From Tidjanibacter sp. (GTDB lineage Bacteria; Bacteroidota; Bacteroidia; Bacteroidales; Rikenellaceae), in NCBI GenBank assembly GCA_017631375.1, contig JAGBTK010000034.1, positions 1-32,187 of the forward strand: a stretch of 32,187 nt of DNA, given 5' to 3'. Position numbers and translations under genes: made by a program. Shown here piece by piece: positions 1 to 6,880 of the stretch. Numbering within the stretch: position 1 is the stretch's first letter; each line of letters starts with the position of its first letter. Below the pieces are notes generated by a model. The model saw only the letters and a program-made list of their open reading frames with translations. It made no database searches and was not told the DNA's origin.

Positions 1-40
1 AAAGAGCAAAGAGCAAAGAGCAAAGAGCAAAGAGCAAAAG
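1..40. repeat. 7-bp tandem repeat (AAAGAGC)n
   Basis: Five perfect head-to-tail copies of AAAGAGC fill positions 1-35, followed by degenerate units (AAAAGTG, AAAGGTG). The array probably continues to the left of the window, so its true copy number is unknown. It is non-coding here. Such short arrays change length by slippage; no function is evident. Confidence 0.9.
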
Positions 41-127
41 TGAAAGGTGAAATTATGAAGCTTATGGAATAATGAGAATTATGAGATAACCGTTTAGACT
101 CTTTGTGTAGCAATTAATGTTTTTCGG

Positions 128-243
128 GTTTAGGGGATACCCTCGTAGAGGGTACGATGGAAAATAGATATAGGGAAGCCAAGTTTACTTGAACTTCCCT
201 ATATCTATTTTCCATCGTAGTTACTAATAGGTAACTCCTAAAC
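128..243. repeat. Long inverted repeat with 26-bp perfect arms
   Basis: Positions 153-178 and 194-219 are perfect reverse complements (26 bp each) around a 15-bp centre, which itself contains CAAGT/ACTTG. Outside this, 128-141 and 230-243 also pair (12 of 14 positions). A small hairpin TACCCTC/GAGGGTA lies at 138-154 and a GTTAC/GTAAC hairpin at 220-235, giving possible alternative folds. The whole 116-bp unit lies in the gene-free stretch 1-328, downstream of queA. It lacks the U-run of a simple terminator. It could be a miniature inverted-repeat element, a structured RNA or a bidirectional terminator. Confidence 0.8.
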
Positions 244-273
244 TCGCAAACTAATAGCCCAGAAGTTTTTGGT

Positions 274-316
274 CCCGCTTTTTACAAAAAGCGGGGGACG
301 CTTTTTTACAAAAAAG
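274..316. repeat. Two short A/T-stem hairpins after queA
   Basis: CCCGCTTTTT (274-283) and AAAAAGCGGG (286-295) form a perfect 10-bp stem over a 2-base centre. CTTTTTT (301-307) and AAAAAAG (310-316) form a second one. Both lie within 60 bp of the queA stop codon (minus strand), so they may help end queA transcription, although the U-run arrangement is not classical. The two units resemble each other (each has T-run, AC, A-run), which suggests local duplication. Confidence 0.55.
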
Positions 317-328
317 GGGCAAAATACA

Positions 329-1540
329 CTATCTCAGCAATAGGGAGCTATCGCCATAGGAGAGGAAGCGGAAGTCGTTTGCCAGGGCGTAGTCGTAAAT
401 TTTGCGCCAGCCGTCGCCCACAAAGGCAGACACTAACAAAAGCAGGGTACTCTTGGGCTGGTGGAAGTTGGTCACCATACCACTCACCAATCTATATTGA
501 TATCCGGGCATAATCATAATCTGAGTAGCGGCCTTCAAGCGACTCTCGCCGCGCTCCTCCATCCAAGCGATCAACGCTGAGAGGATCTTCTCACCATCTA
601 CCTCCGCAGGGATGTCGTACAACTCCCACTGATCGACAACACGCTCCGTATCGGGGCTACCACCACTAATAATACGCCAACCGAGAGCTACCAACGACTC
701 AAGAGTTCGCACAGAGGTAGTACCCACGGGGATAATCCTGCCGAGTGATTCACGCAGAGCCTTCAGAGTGGCAAGCGAGAACTCAAAATGTTCGGTATGC
801 ATAGTATGGAGTGTCACATCCTCCTCCTTTACGGGCAGGAAGGTGCCTGCGCCAACGTGGAGCGTCACTTCCTCGGTACGCACACCCTGAGCGTGGAGCG
901 CATCGATAACTCTGTCGGTAAAGTGCAGACCCGCAGTGGGAGCAGCCACAGAGCCTTCAATTTTAGAATATACGGTCTGATAACGGGTATTATCCTCCTC
1001 GCAGCTCTCGCGATTGAGATATGGAGGAATAGGTATCCTACCCAGCAACTCCAACAGAGGACCGAAACGGAGAGGAGCATCCCACTCAAAACGCACAATA
1101 TGGCTCTTGCCAATCTGCTCACCACGATATGCGCTCAGAGTATAGTCACACCCCTCATAGTCGAACTTAATCTCAACAGCCCCCTCTTTCCACTTCTTTA
1201 GACCACCAACGATGCAACACCATTCGCATCCACTCTCCGAAGAGAGCGCACGCTCATAGTCGGCAGGCGAGTGAGGCTCCAGACAGAAGACCTCCACACG
1301 CGCACCCGTAGGCTTGTGCATAATGATTCGGGCACGAATAACGCGAGTGTTGTTAAAGACGAGCATAGCACCCTCAGGTAGGCGGGAGCCAATCTCCGAA
1401 AAGCAGGTATGCGACACCTCACCACCTTGCCAGCAGAGCAATTTGGAACTATCGCGCTCGGCAAGTGGATGTTTGGCTATTCGCTCATCCGGAAGCGGAT
1501 AGTCAAAGTCGGAAATTTTCAAGATTTTGTCGTTAAGCAT
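329..1540 (-). CDS. queA: S-adenosylmethionine:tRNA ribosyltransferase-isomerase (QueA)
   Basis: Transfers and isomerises the ribosyl part of S-adenosylmethionine onto 7-aminomethyl-7-deazaguanine in tRNA, giving epoxyqueuosine, a late step of queuosine synthesis in the cytoplasm. The 403-residue protein has the family's N-terminal pattern (FDYPLPDERIAKHPLAERD), then FNNTRVIRARI, the central SVAAPTAGLHFT segment, LHVGAGTFLPV, and the C-terminal MVTNFHQPKSTLLLLVSAF block. It is somewhat longer than the usual 340-360 residues, mainly from insertions in the middle. The start MLNDKILKISDFDYPL gives a normal N-terminus. It lies 63 bp downstream of the RNase P RNA gene on the same strand, and no TAnnTTTG box is evident in between, so it may depend on read-through from that gene. 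No other queuosine gene is nearby. Confidence 0.96.
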   Translation of the reverse strand: MLNDKILKISDFDYPLPDERIAKHPLAERDSSKLLCWQGGEVSHTCFSEIGSRLPEGAMLVFNNTRVIRARIIMHKPTGARVEVFCLEPHSPADYERALSSESGCEWCCIVGGLKKWKEGAVEIKFDYEGCDYTLSAYRGEQIGKSHIVRFEWDAPLRFGPLLELLGRIPIPPYLNRESCEEDNTRYQTVYSKIEGSVAAPTAGLHFTDRVIDALHAQGVRTEEVTLHVGAGTFLPVKEEDVTLHTMHTEHFEFSLATLKALRESLGRIIPVGTTSVRTLESLVALGWRIISGGSPDTERVVDQWELYDIPAEVDGEKILSALIAWMEERGESRLKAATQIMIMPGYQYRLVSGMVTNFHQPKSTLLLLVSAFVGDGWRKIYDYALANDFRFLSYGDSSLLLR

Positions 1541-1603
1541 CTCTCTATGTAAATGGCTGCTACCTGATAATTACCCTCAAAAAAAGGCTTTGCTATAAAA
1601 AAA

Positions 1604-1965
1604 ATGTGTGTGGAGTATAAGCCGAGTTCTGTAACCTCCGAAGAGGTCCTTCGTCATTTATCTATGCAGACGGTCACCCGCCTACTAAAAATTAGCGGCC
1701 TACCCCTCGACAACGGACGAGCAACCCTTAGATGTCGATATACTTGGCCTTGCAACCCGCCGGTAGTACTGCCCGACTATGTCACCATAGCGGCGGTGGG
1801 CTCTTACCCCACCTTTTCACCCTTACCCTGCCCGAAGGCAAGGCGGTTATTCTCTGTTACCTTAACCACACCCTTGCGAGTATCTTCCCGTTAGGAAGCG
1901 CGGTGCTCTATGTTGCTCGGACTTTCCTCTCCCTTGCGGCAGCGACGAAGCCCCCACGCACATTT
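1604..1965 (-). ncRNA. rnpB: RNase P RNA, bacterial class A-like
   Basis: This is the catalytic RNA of RNase P, which trims the 5' leader of tRNA precursors. On the minus strand the conserved 5' core GAGGAAAGTCCGAGC is present near 1935-1921, followed by AACATAGAGC. The conserved 3' core ACAGAACTCGGCTTATA lies at about 1632-1616. The ends come from helix P1: the 12 bases at 1963-1952 pair with those at 1615-1604 with one mismatch and one G-U pair. The length of about 362 nt is normal. A promoter box sits just upstream, and a run of eight T follows the 3' end. The plus-strand open frames across it are not genes. Confidence 0.96.
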
Positions 1966-1971
1966 CGGGCA

Positions 1972-1979
1972 CAAAAGTA
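1972..1979 (-). promoter_or_regulatory. Promoter -7 box of rnpB
   Basis: The minus strand reads TACTTTTG, matching the Bacteroidota -7 consensus TAnnTTTG. The predicted transcription start, about 4 nt after the box, falls at 1966-1969, where helix P1 of the RNA starts. No clear -33 TTTG is seen. Confidence 0.6.
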
Positions 1980-2034
1980 ACCATTTATACCGAGAATACC
2001 GCACAGCCCATATATTATTTAATGGTAAAAAAAT

Positions 2035-2042
2035 TATATTTG
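2035..2042 (+). promoter_or_regulatory. Promoter -7 box of the DUF454 gene
   Basis: TATATTTG matches TAnnTTTG and ends only 4 bp before the ATG at 2047. The predicted transcript would therefore start at or next to the start codon, leaving no room for a ribosome binding site. Confidence 0.55.
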
Positions 2043-2046
2043 CGCC

Positions 2047-2424
2047 ATGAAAGTATTGCTAATCGTTCTCGGAACTCTCTCACTCGGCTTGGGAATCCTC
2101 GGCATATTTCTCCCCCTATTGCCAACCACCCCACTACTTCTGCTTGCGGCAGCTCTCTATGTGCGCAGTAGTCCGAGGCTCTACGATTGGCTGATAAATC
2201 ATCCGCGACTCGGAACATATATCCGCAATTTCCGCGAGAACAAGGCAATACCTCTCAAAGCAAAAATCCTCTCCGTGAGTATGGTCTGGCTTACTATTGG
2301 TTTTTGTATAATATTCATTCTCAAACCTTTGTGGTTGCGTATAGCGATGACACTATTGGCAACAGCAATCTCGTGGCACATACTCTCGTTTGCCACACTC
2401 GAAAATCTCAACAAAGAGGATTAG
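2047..2424 (+). CDS. DUF454 (YbaN-like) inner membrane protein
   Basis: This is a small membrane protein of 125 residues whose family function is not established. The N-terminus MKVLLIVLGTLSLGLGILGI followed by FLPLLPTTPLLLLAAALYVRSSPRLYDWLINHPRLG is the hallmark of the DUF454/YbaN family. Hydrophobic stretches at about 3-45 and 76-118 suggest three or four membrane segments, with a basic loop (RENKAIPLKAK) between. The start is supported by the family N-terminus; no earlier ATG fits. The gene is divergent from rnpB and convergent with the methyltransferase gene, overlapping its 3' end by 4 bp. Its likely promoter box almost touches the start codon. Confidence 0.9.
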   Translation: MKVLLIVLGTLSLGLGILGIFLPLLPTTPLLLLAAALYVRSSPRLYDWLINHPRLGTYIRNFRENKAIPLKAKILSVSMVWLTIGFCIIFILKPLWLRIAMTLLATAISWHILSFATLENLNKED

Positions 2425-3191
2425 CCCTGCGATTTACGGACAAAATGGATGCGGTCGGTAGCGATACCGTAGCGGGTAATCTCCTCGGCAGACAGAAAAT
2501 CGGTCGCACGAATCTCTTCCACCTCAAACCCCGCAGCACGCAATCTATCGGCATAGTCGCGGCCAAAAATACGCAGATGGTCGGGCTGACCAAAGGCCTC
2601 GCGTCGCTCCTCGGGAGTGGTCTTGGTAGGGTCTTCATAACTACTCTCCAAACCATAGTCCACAGGCGAGAGAAGAATACCCCAACCACCGCAACGCATC
2701 ACTCTGAAGATCTCTTCCAAAGCCTTGCGGTCGCTATCGACGTGTTCGAGGATATGGTTACAGATCACCACATCGAACTCGCAATCATCAAACGGCATCT
2801 GCTGAACATCGAGTTTAACCTTAGCCAGAGGACTCTCCAAATCGGCAGTAACATACTTATCGCCAACGAGTCTTTCAAACGGGCGCAGGAAGCAATGCTC
2901 AGGAGCGATATGAAGAAGGCGATATGGGGCTGTAAAGAGGTCGGTATTGCGCTCTAACCACAGATAGAGCAGGCGGTGGCGTTCGAGCGACATACAGTGT
3001 GGGCAGAGCGCACCACCTCGCATCTCCACATAGCCGTAGGAGAAGAATTTGCGAAACTTGCGCCCGCAAACAGGACACTCAACCCTATGACCACGCATAA
3101 ATAGTCCACAAAAAGGGATTGCCACACCGGCAATACGCTGCACGGTGGGGCGAGAAAGGTGGTTCAGGGCAAAGCGGACAAGTCGTTTCAT
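2421..3191 (-). CDS. Class I SAM-dependent methyltransferase with N-terminal zinc-binding motif
   Basis: This 256-residue protein carries a likely zinc site made of C39-x2-C42 and C63-x2-C66, then a Rossmann-type methyltransferase core: RLLHIAPE (residues 91-98, motif I region), VTADLE, FDVVICNHILEHV (motif IV-like) and a final strand region with ILLSPV. The pattern fits the Methyltransf_11 group. The methyl acceptor cannot be told from sequence. The LEHV motif and the position after an ExoVII operon give no pathway. The gene starts 3 bp after the xseB stop codon, so it is almost certainly translated from the xseA-xseB transcript. Its 3' end overlaps the convergent DUF454 gene by 4 bp, and no terminator is seen there. 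Confidence 0.85.
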   Translation of the reverse strand: MKRLVRFALNHLSRPTVQRIAGVAIPFCGLFMRGHRVECPVCGRKFRKFFSYGYVEMRGGALCPHCMSLERHRLLYLWLERNTDLFTAPYRLLHIAPEHCFLRPFERLVGDKYVTADLESPLAKVKLDVQQMPFDDCEFDVVICNHILEHVDSDRKALEEIFRVMRCGGWGILLSPVDYGLESSYEDPTKTTPEERREAFGQPDHLRIFGRDYADRLRAAGFEVEEIRATDFLSAEEITRYGIATDRIHFVRKSQG

Positions 3192-3194
3192 CAG

Positions 3195-3389
3195 CTACTC
3201 TTCTTTTTGCAGTATTCGGTCAACCTCCTCCTCAACACCCGCAAGGCGTTGACGGCAGTAGGCAATCAACTCTGTTGCACGCTTTACATCCACAGCGAGG
3301 GAATCGATATCGACATCCACACCACGCAAGCGGGAAAGAATACCCTCCAGCTCCTGCATAGCCTCGCCATAACTCATCTTTTCAGCCAT
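3195..3389 (-). CDS. xseB: Exodeoxyribonuclease VII small subunit (XseB)
   Basis: Small subunit of ExoVII, which digests single-stranded DNA to oligonucleotides during repair. The 64-residue helical protein has the family signature MSYGEAMQELEGILSRL near the N-terminus, and ATELIAYCRQRLAGVEEEV toward the end. This matches the usual 60-80 residue length and predicts a two-helix coiled coil that binds the large subunit. It starts 3 bp after the xseA stop codon and ends 3 bp before the methyltransferase start, so the three genes form one operon. Confidence 0.95.
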   Translation of the reverse strand: MAEKMSYGEAMQELEGILSRLRGVDVDIDSLAVDVKRATELIAYCRQRLAGVEEEVDRILQKEE

Positions 3390-3392
3390 AAT

Positions 3393-4577
3393 CTATTCTG
3401 TATCAACTTTTAACTTCACTTCATCTATCGTAGCCGTTACGCTGCCATCGGCAAAGATAATCTCCACCTTAGAGCCACTTCTCAGCACCTTTGCGCCTTG
3501 CACTACCCCACCCTCGCCACGCACAATGGCATAGCCACGCGAAAGCAGACTCTTAGGGTCGGATGCAGCCACCAACATCTCTGCACGCAACAGAGCATCG
3601 CGCCTGCGCTCAAAGATATGCCCAACAGCCATTGAGAGTAACTCCTCGCGCGAAGCAATCTCACTACGCGAGCGAGCCACCACATCGGCCACTCGCTGAC
3701 TGAGATGCACCTCGGTCTGAGCCAACCAGCCATCAAATTCGCGCATCCTGTCAACCAAGAAATCGGCCACAGCGGTCGGCGTCTTCTGCTCCACGCAAGC
3801 GACAAGATCCATCACACTCGTATCCTTGTCGTGACCTATACCAGTAATAATCGGTAGAGGCATCTGTGCAGCCACATAGCAGAGTTCGTAGGAGTTAAAA
3901 CAACTCAGATCGCTCTGTGAGCCACCACCGCGAATAACCACAACAGCATCAAACTCTTCTGCTCTCTCAGCCACCTCTGCCAAGGCCGCCACAACACTGT
4001 CTGCCGCCTGCAAGCCCTGCATAAGTGACTCAAAGAGAGTAATCTTAAAGCCGTAAGGTGAGGCAGCAATGTGTTCCATAAAGTCGCGATAGCCTGCTGC
4101 CTGAGCTGACGAGATAACCGCCACACGCTGCACAACCATCGGGAGCGAAAGTGAGCGATTCATATCGATAACACCCTCCTTTGTCAGCCTCTCGATAGTC
4201 TCACGACGCAATCTCTCTTGTTCGCCAAGTGTATAGGCAGGCTCAATATCTACCACCTGCAACGACAGACCATAGAGTTCGTGGAATGTCACCACCACCT
4301 TCAACAACACCGACAAGCCGACCGACAAGTCAGAGCCCGTAACACTACGGAAGTGGGCAGCCATAGCACCATACTGGGTACGCCACGCCACAGCCGAGAT
4401 TTTCGCCTTTGGAACACTGCCGCCACCACTCTCGACAAGCTCCATATAGCAATGACCGGAGGTACGGTTAACCTTAATCTCGCCAATCTCGGCACTCACC
4501 CACACAGGGAGTGGCACCCTCTCGGAGAGAGAGAGTTTGATGCGACGAGCGAGTTCGGAGAGAGATATGTGTTCCAT
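3393..4577 (-). CDS. xseA: Exodeoxyribonuclease VII large subunit (XseA)
   Basis: Catalytic subunit of ExoVII. The N-terminal part, about residues 1-100 (ISLSELARRIKLSLSERVPLPVWVSAEI, then GHCYMELVE), is the OB-fold DNA-binding domain. The core has the conserved VAVISSAQAAGYRDFM, VVVIRGGGSQSDLSCFNSYELC and PIITGIGHDKDTSVMDLVACVEQKTPTAVADFL blocks. A predicted helical region follows, then the C-terminal LLSRGYAIVRG domain. At 394 residues it is a little shorter than E. coli XseA (456), mostly in the helical region. It leads the xseA-xseB-methyltransferase operon and is divergent from prfA, with a promoter box 19 bp upstream of its start. Confidence 0.96.
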   Translation of the reverse strand: MEHISLSELARRIKLSLSERVPLPVWVSAEIGEIKVNRTSGHCYMELVESGGGSVPKAKISAVAWRTQYGAMAAHFRSVTGSDLSVGLSVLLKVVVTFHELYGLSLQVVDIEPAYTLGEQERLRRETIERLTKEGVIDMNRSLSLPMVVQRVAVISSAQAAGYRDFMEHIAASPYGFKITLFESLMQGLQAADSVVAALAEVAERAEEFDAVVVIRGGGSQSDLSCFNSYELCYVAAQMPLPIITGIGHDKDTSVMDLVACVEQKTPTAVADFLVDRMREFDGWLAQTEVHLSQRVADVVARSRSEIASREELLSMAVGHIFERRRDALLRAEMLVAASDPKSLLSRGYAIVRGEGGVVQGAKVLRSGSKVEIIFADGSVTATIDEVKLKVDTE

Positions 4578-4595
4578 TTATGCGTTATCTGCTCC

Positions 4596-4603
4596 CAAAA
4601 TTA
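4596..4603 (-). promoter_or_regulatory. Promoter -7 box of the xseA operon
   Basis: The minus strand reads TAATTTTG (TAnnTTTG), with TTTG 18 bp upstream on the same strand, close to the usual 19-21 bp spacing. It drives xseA-xseB-methyltransferase, divergent from the prfA promoter. Confidence 0.6.
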
Positions 4604-4655
4604 GGGAAAATTTACATCAGACAAAGATAGTACAAAAATATCGAAAAAAAATGTG

Positions 4656-4663
4656 TACATTTG
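4656..4663 (+). promoter_or_regulatory. Promoter -7 box of prfA
   Basis: TACATTTG matches TAnnTTTG, 37 bp before the prfA start codon, in an A-rich region. The predicted leader is about 34 nt. No convincing -33 element is seen. Confidence 0.55.
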
Positions 4664-4700
4664 CGCGCAGAAATAAGATAACTATTACCATAATTCATAT

Positions 4701-5789
4701 ATGGCAGACAATGCGATACTTGACCGCCTGGACGGTCTGAAAATCAAATACGAGGAGATTGGTCAGCAGATGACCGACCCCGAGGTAATTGCCGATGTCA
4801 AGAAGTTTGTTGCTCTGAACAAGGAGTACAAGGAGTTGGAGCCTATCGTTGAGACAGCGGAGCGCTACCAGAAGGCCGTTAAGGACTTGGCAGAAGCTAA
4901 GGATATGCTTCTCAATGAGAAGGATGAGGACTTGAAGGAGATGGCTCGTGCCGAGATATCCGAGTTGGAGCCTCTGACCGCTGAGATGGAGGAGCAGATT
5001 AAGCTTCTTCTCATCCCGAAAGACCCCCAAGACTCGAAAAACGCAATTTTGGAGATTCGTGGTGGTACAGGTGGCGACGAGGCTGCTCTCTTTGCGGGCG
5101 ACCTGTTGCGTATGTACACCAAATATATCGACAGCAAGGGCTGGAAATATGAGGTGAATAACTCTTCGGAGGGTGCAGTTGGTGGCTTCAAGGAGGTTGT
5201 CTTGAAGGTGACCGGCGACAATGTATATGGTACTTTGAAGTATGAGTCGGGCGTTCACCGCGTACAGCGAGTACCCCAGACCGAGACTCAGGGTCGAGTA
5301 CACACCTCGGCTGCTTCGGTAGCGGTTTTGCCTGAGGCTGAGGAGTTTGACGTAGAGATTAGTATGAACGATATCCGCAAAGATATCTTCTGTGCATCGG
5401 GTCCTGGTGGCCAGTCGGTGAACACCACCTACTCGGCAATCCGTCTGACCCACATCCCCACCGGCATTGTTGTTCAGTGTCAGGACCAGAAGTCGCAGCT
5501 CAAAAACTTCGACAAGGCGTTGGAGGAGTTGCGTACCCGTGTCTTCAACCTCGAGTACTCGAAGTATCTCGACGAGATTGCAAGCAAGCGTAAGACAATG
5601 GTTAGTACCGGTGACCGTAGTGCGAAGATTCGTACCTACAACTACCCCCAGGGCCGAATCACCGACCACCGTATCAACTACACAATCTACAACCTCGCAG
5701 CCTTTATGGATGGCGATATTCAGGACTGCATTGACCACCTGATTGTGGCTGAGAACGCTGAGCGATTGAAAGAAAGTGAACTGGGATAG
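4701..5789 (+). CDS. prfA: Peptide chain release factor 1 (RF1)
   Basis: Recognises UAA and UAG stop codons in the ribosomal A site and triggers peptide release. The 362-residue length is standard. The GGQ catalytic motif is at 236-238 within CASGPGGQSVNTTYSAIRLTH. The stop-codon-reading tripeptide region appears as P192-Q-T194 in VQRVPQTETQGRVHTSA; a PxT form identifies RF1, whereas RF2 has SPF. The N-terminal helical domain (1-100) and GGTGGDEAALFAGDLLRMY block are also typical. The gene stands alone behind its own promoter and is followed by a hairpin-rich gap and a terminator. The long minus-strand open frame opposite it (4695-5852) is a shadow made by the strong codon bias of this gene. 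Confidence 0.97.
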   Translation: MADNAILDRLDGLKIKYEEIGQQMTDPEVIADVKKFVALNKEYKELEPIVETAERYQKAVKDLAEAKDMLLNEKDEDLKEMARAEISELEPLTAEMEEQIKLLLIPKDPQDSKNAILEIRGGTGGDEAALFAGDLLRMYTKYIDSKGWKYEVNNSSEGAVGGFKEVVLKVTGDNVYGTLKYESGVHRVQRVPQTETQGRVHTSAASVAVLPEAEEFDVEISMNDIRKDIFCASGPGGQSVNTTYSAIRLTHIPTGIVVQCQDQKSQLKNFDKALEELRTRVFNLEYSKYLDEIASKRKTMVSTGDRSAKIRTYNYPQGRITDHRINYTIYNLAAFMDGDIQDCIDHLIVAENAERLKESELG

Positions 5790-5834
5790 AGTAAGGTAAA
5801 TATAGCTCTCTGCGCTAATTACCATCTCGACACC

Positions 5835-5920
5835 TGCCTGCTTCGCAGGCAATTACAAGTCTGACCCACCCCCAAGCCCCCGCCTCGGCAGGGGAGGTGT
5901 TCTTCGGCTGAGGCCGAAGA
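5835..5920. repeat. Two strong intergenic hairpins after prfA
   Basis: TGCCTGC (5835-5841) and GCAGGCA (5845-5851) form a 7-bp stem with a TTC loop. TCTTCGGC (5901-5908) and GCCGAAGA (5913-5920) form an 8-bp stem with a TGAG loop. Between them is a C-rich then G-rich stretch (about 5864-5898) that can also fold. Neither hairpin is followed by a T-run. This looks like an intergenic repetitive element rather than a gene. Confidence 0.6.
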
Positions 5921-5956
5921 CGATAGTGGGGACAATAGGGTTGTGAAAATAATATT

Positions 5957-5992
5957 AAAAATACCGAGCAGTGTTTGCTCGGTATTTTTTTT
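5957..5992 (+). terminator. Intrinsic terminator after prfA
   Basis: The stem is 5957-5970 paired with 5976-5989 (core TACCGAGCA/TGCTCGGTA), with a 5-base loop and an eight-T run on the right. A-run and T-run flanks mean it could work in both directions. It ends prfA transcription before the 6080 gene. Confidence 0.88.
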
Positions 5993-6079
5993 ATAAATCT
6001 AATCTCTCATCGGGCAGCCTATCCGAGATTTTTGGAGAGGAAATTGCAATAGCAACTCTTCCAACAAAAGAGTATTGCT

Positions 6080-6796
6080 ATGCTTGACAATATCGTTATT
6101 CTCGGGTCGCACCTGGCAAATGCGCATCACACTGTACCACTGCAACTTGCAGAGGCTCTCGCCACACGACACACGGTGCTCTATGTAGAGCCTTTCGGCT
6201 ATGAGAGCAAGGAGGCAGTAAGGCACGGCAGTAATGATTACCTAGGCTGTCATACCTCGCTCAGACAAACTGCTGCAGGACTAAAGATATTATCCCCTAT
6301 AACAAGACTTCTCCCCGAGCCAACCCTTTATCGTTGGCTGATGCTCGGAATGGTGGAACGCATCAACGCCACGCGCATAGCCGAAGAGGTGGAGTGGGCA
6401 CTGCGCACACTCGGAATGGGCAAATATACACTCCTTTTCGACACTCCCACTCTGCGCCACGCGATTGCCACCGAACTACTCTCTCCCCACCTGATGTTTC
6501 TACTGCGCTGGCAAGAGTGGGAACACACACAAGGCGATGATAAAATCGCTGAGCAAGAGCTGCTTAGGCATTGTGATGCAATACTTGCCACCTCAGAAAA
6601 ACTTGCCGAAAAACCACGCTGCCACAATTCCCACACCTTCAACATATCGGGCGGACTCTCCGACCGCACACCCCACCCTACCGATGAGATATGGCGAGCA
6701 GCGGCACGCAAAGTAGAGGCGGTAGTGGAGATGGTGGAGAACTCTGACAGGATCACCAAGCGAAGTCGCCTACGCAAAGAGCGAATACTCAGTTAG
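6080..6796 (+). CDS. Glycosyltransferase-like protein, N-terminal half only
   Basis: I do not recognise this 238-residue protein with certainty. The N-terminus (DNIVILGSHLANAHHTVPLQ, then LAEALATRHTVLYVEPF) looks like the first Rossmann strand and helix of GT-B fold glycosyltransferases that start with a sugar-acceptor domain. The segment LLRHCDAILATSEKLAEK (about 169-186) resembles the 'D-x-I-x-A-x-S' strand that closes that domain. The second GT-B domain, which binds the nucleotide sugar, is missing: after about residue 195 there is only a short helical tail. It may be a decayed or degenerate glycosyltransferase, or a stand-alone binding protein. It has no close partner: 84 bp separate it from the RSH gene, which has its own promoter. 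An imperfect hairpin ends right at its ATG. Confidence 0.6.
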   Translation: MLDNIVILGSHLANAHHTVPLQLAEALATRHTVLYVEPFGYESKEAVRHGSNDYLGCHTSLRQTAAGLKILSPITRLLPEPTLYRWLMLGMVERINATRIAEEVEWALRTLGMGKYTLLFDTPTLRHAIATELLSPHLMFLLRWQEWEHTQGDDKIAEQELLRHCDAILATSEKLAEKPRCHNSHTFNISGGLSDRTPHPTDEIWRAAARKVEAVVEMVENSDRITKRSRLRKERILS

Positions 6797-6827
6797 CCAT
6801 ATTGAACACAAAAACTACCTATGGTAG

Positions 6828-6859
6828 TTTGGCACTCGCAGAAAAATTTTGTAACTTTG
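6828..6859 (+). promoter_or_regulatory. Promoter of the RSH gene (-33 and -7 boxes)
   Basis: TTTG at 6828-6831 and TAACTTTG at 6852-6859 are separated by 20 bp, a full match to the Bacteroidota vegetative promoter. The predicted start leaves a leader of about 18 nt before the ATG at 6881. Confidence 0.75.
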
Positions 6860-6880
6860 GCTGATTAAACAGATACGACT

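Noticed and set aside
1..328. Possible gene or tRNA in the left-edge gap
   Set aside because: No start with a coherent frame and no cloverleaf; only repeats and hairpins are seen.
1604..1980. Plus-strand open frames of 96 and 82 codons
   Set aside because: They overlap the RNase P RNA gene and have no coding features.
4695..5852. 385-codon minus-strand open frame
   Set aside because: It lies opposite prfA, whose conserved RF1 motifs are certain; the leucine/valine-rich translation is an artefact of codon bias on the other strand.
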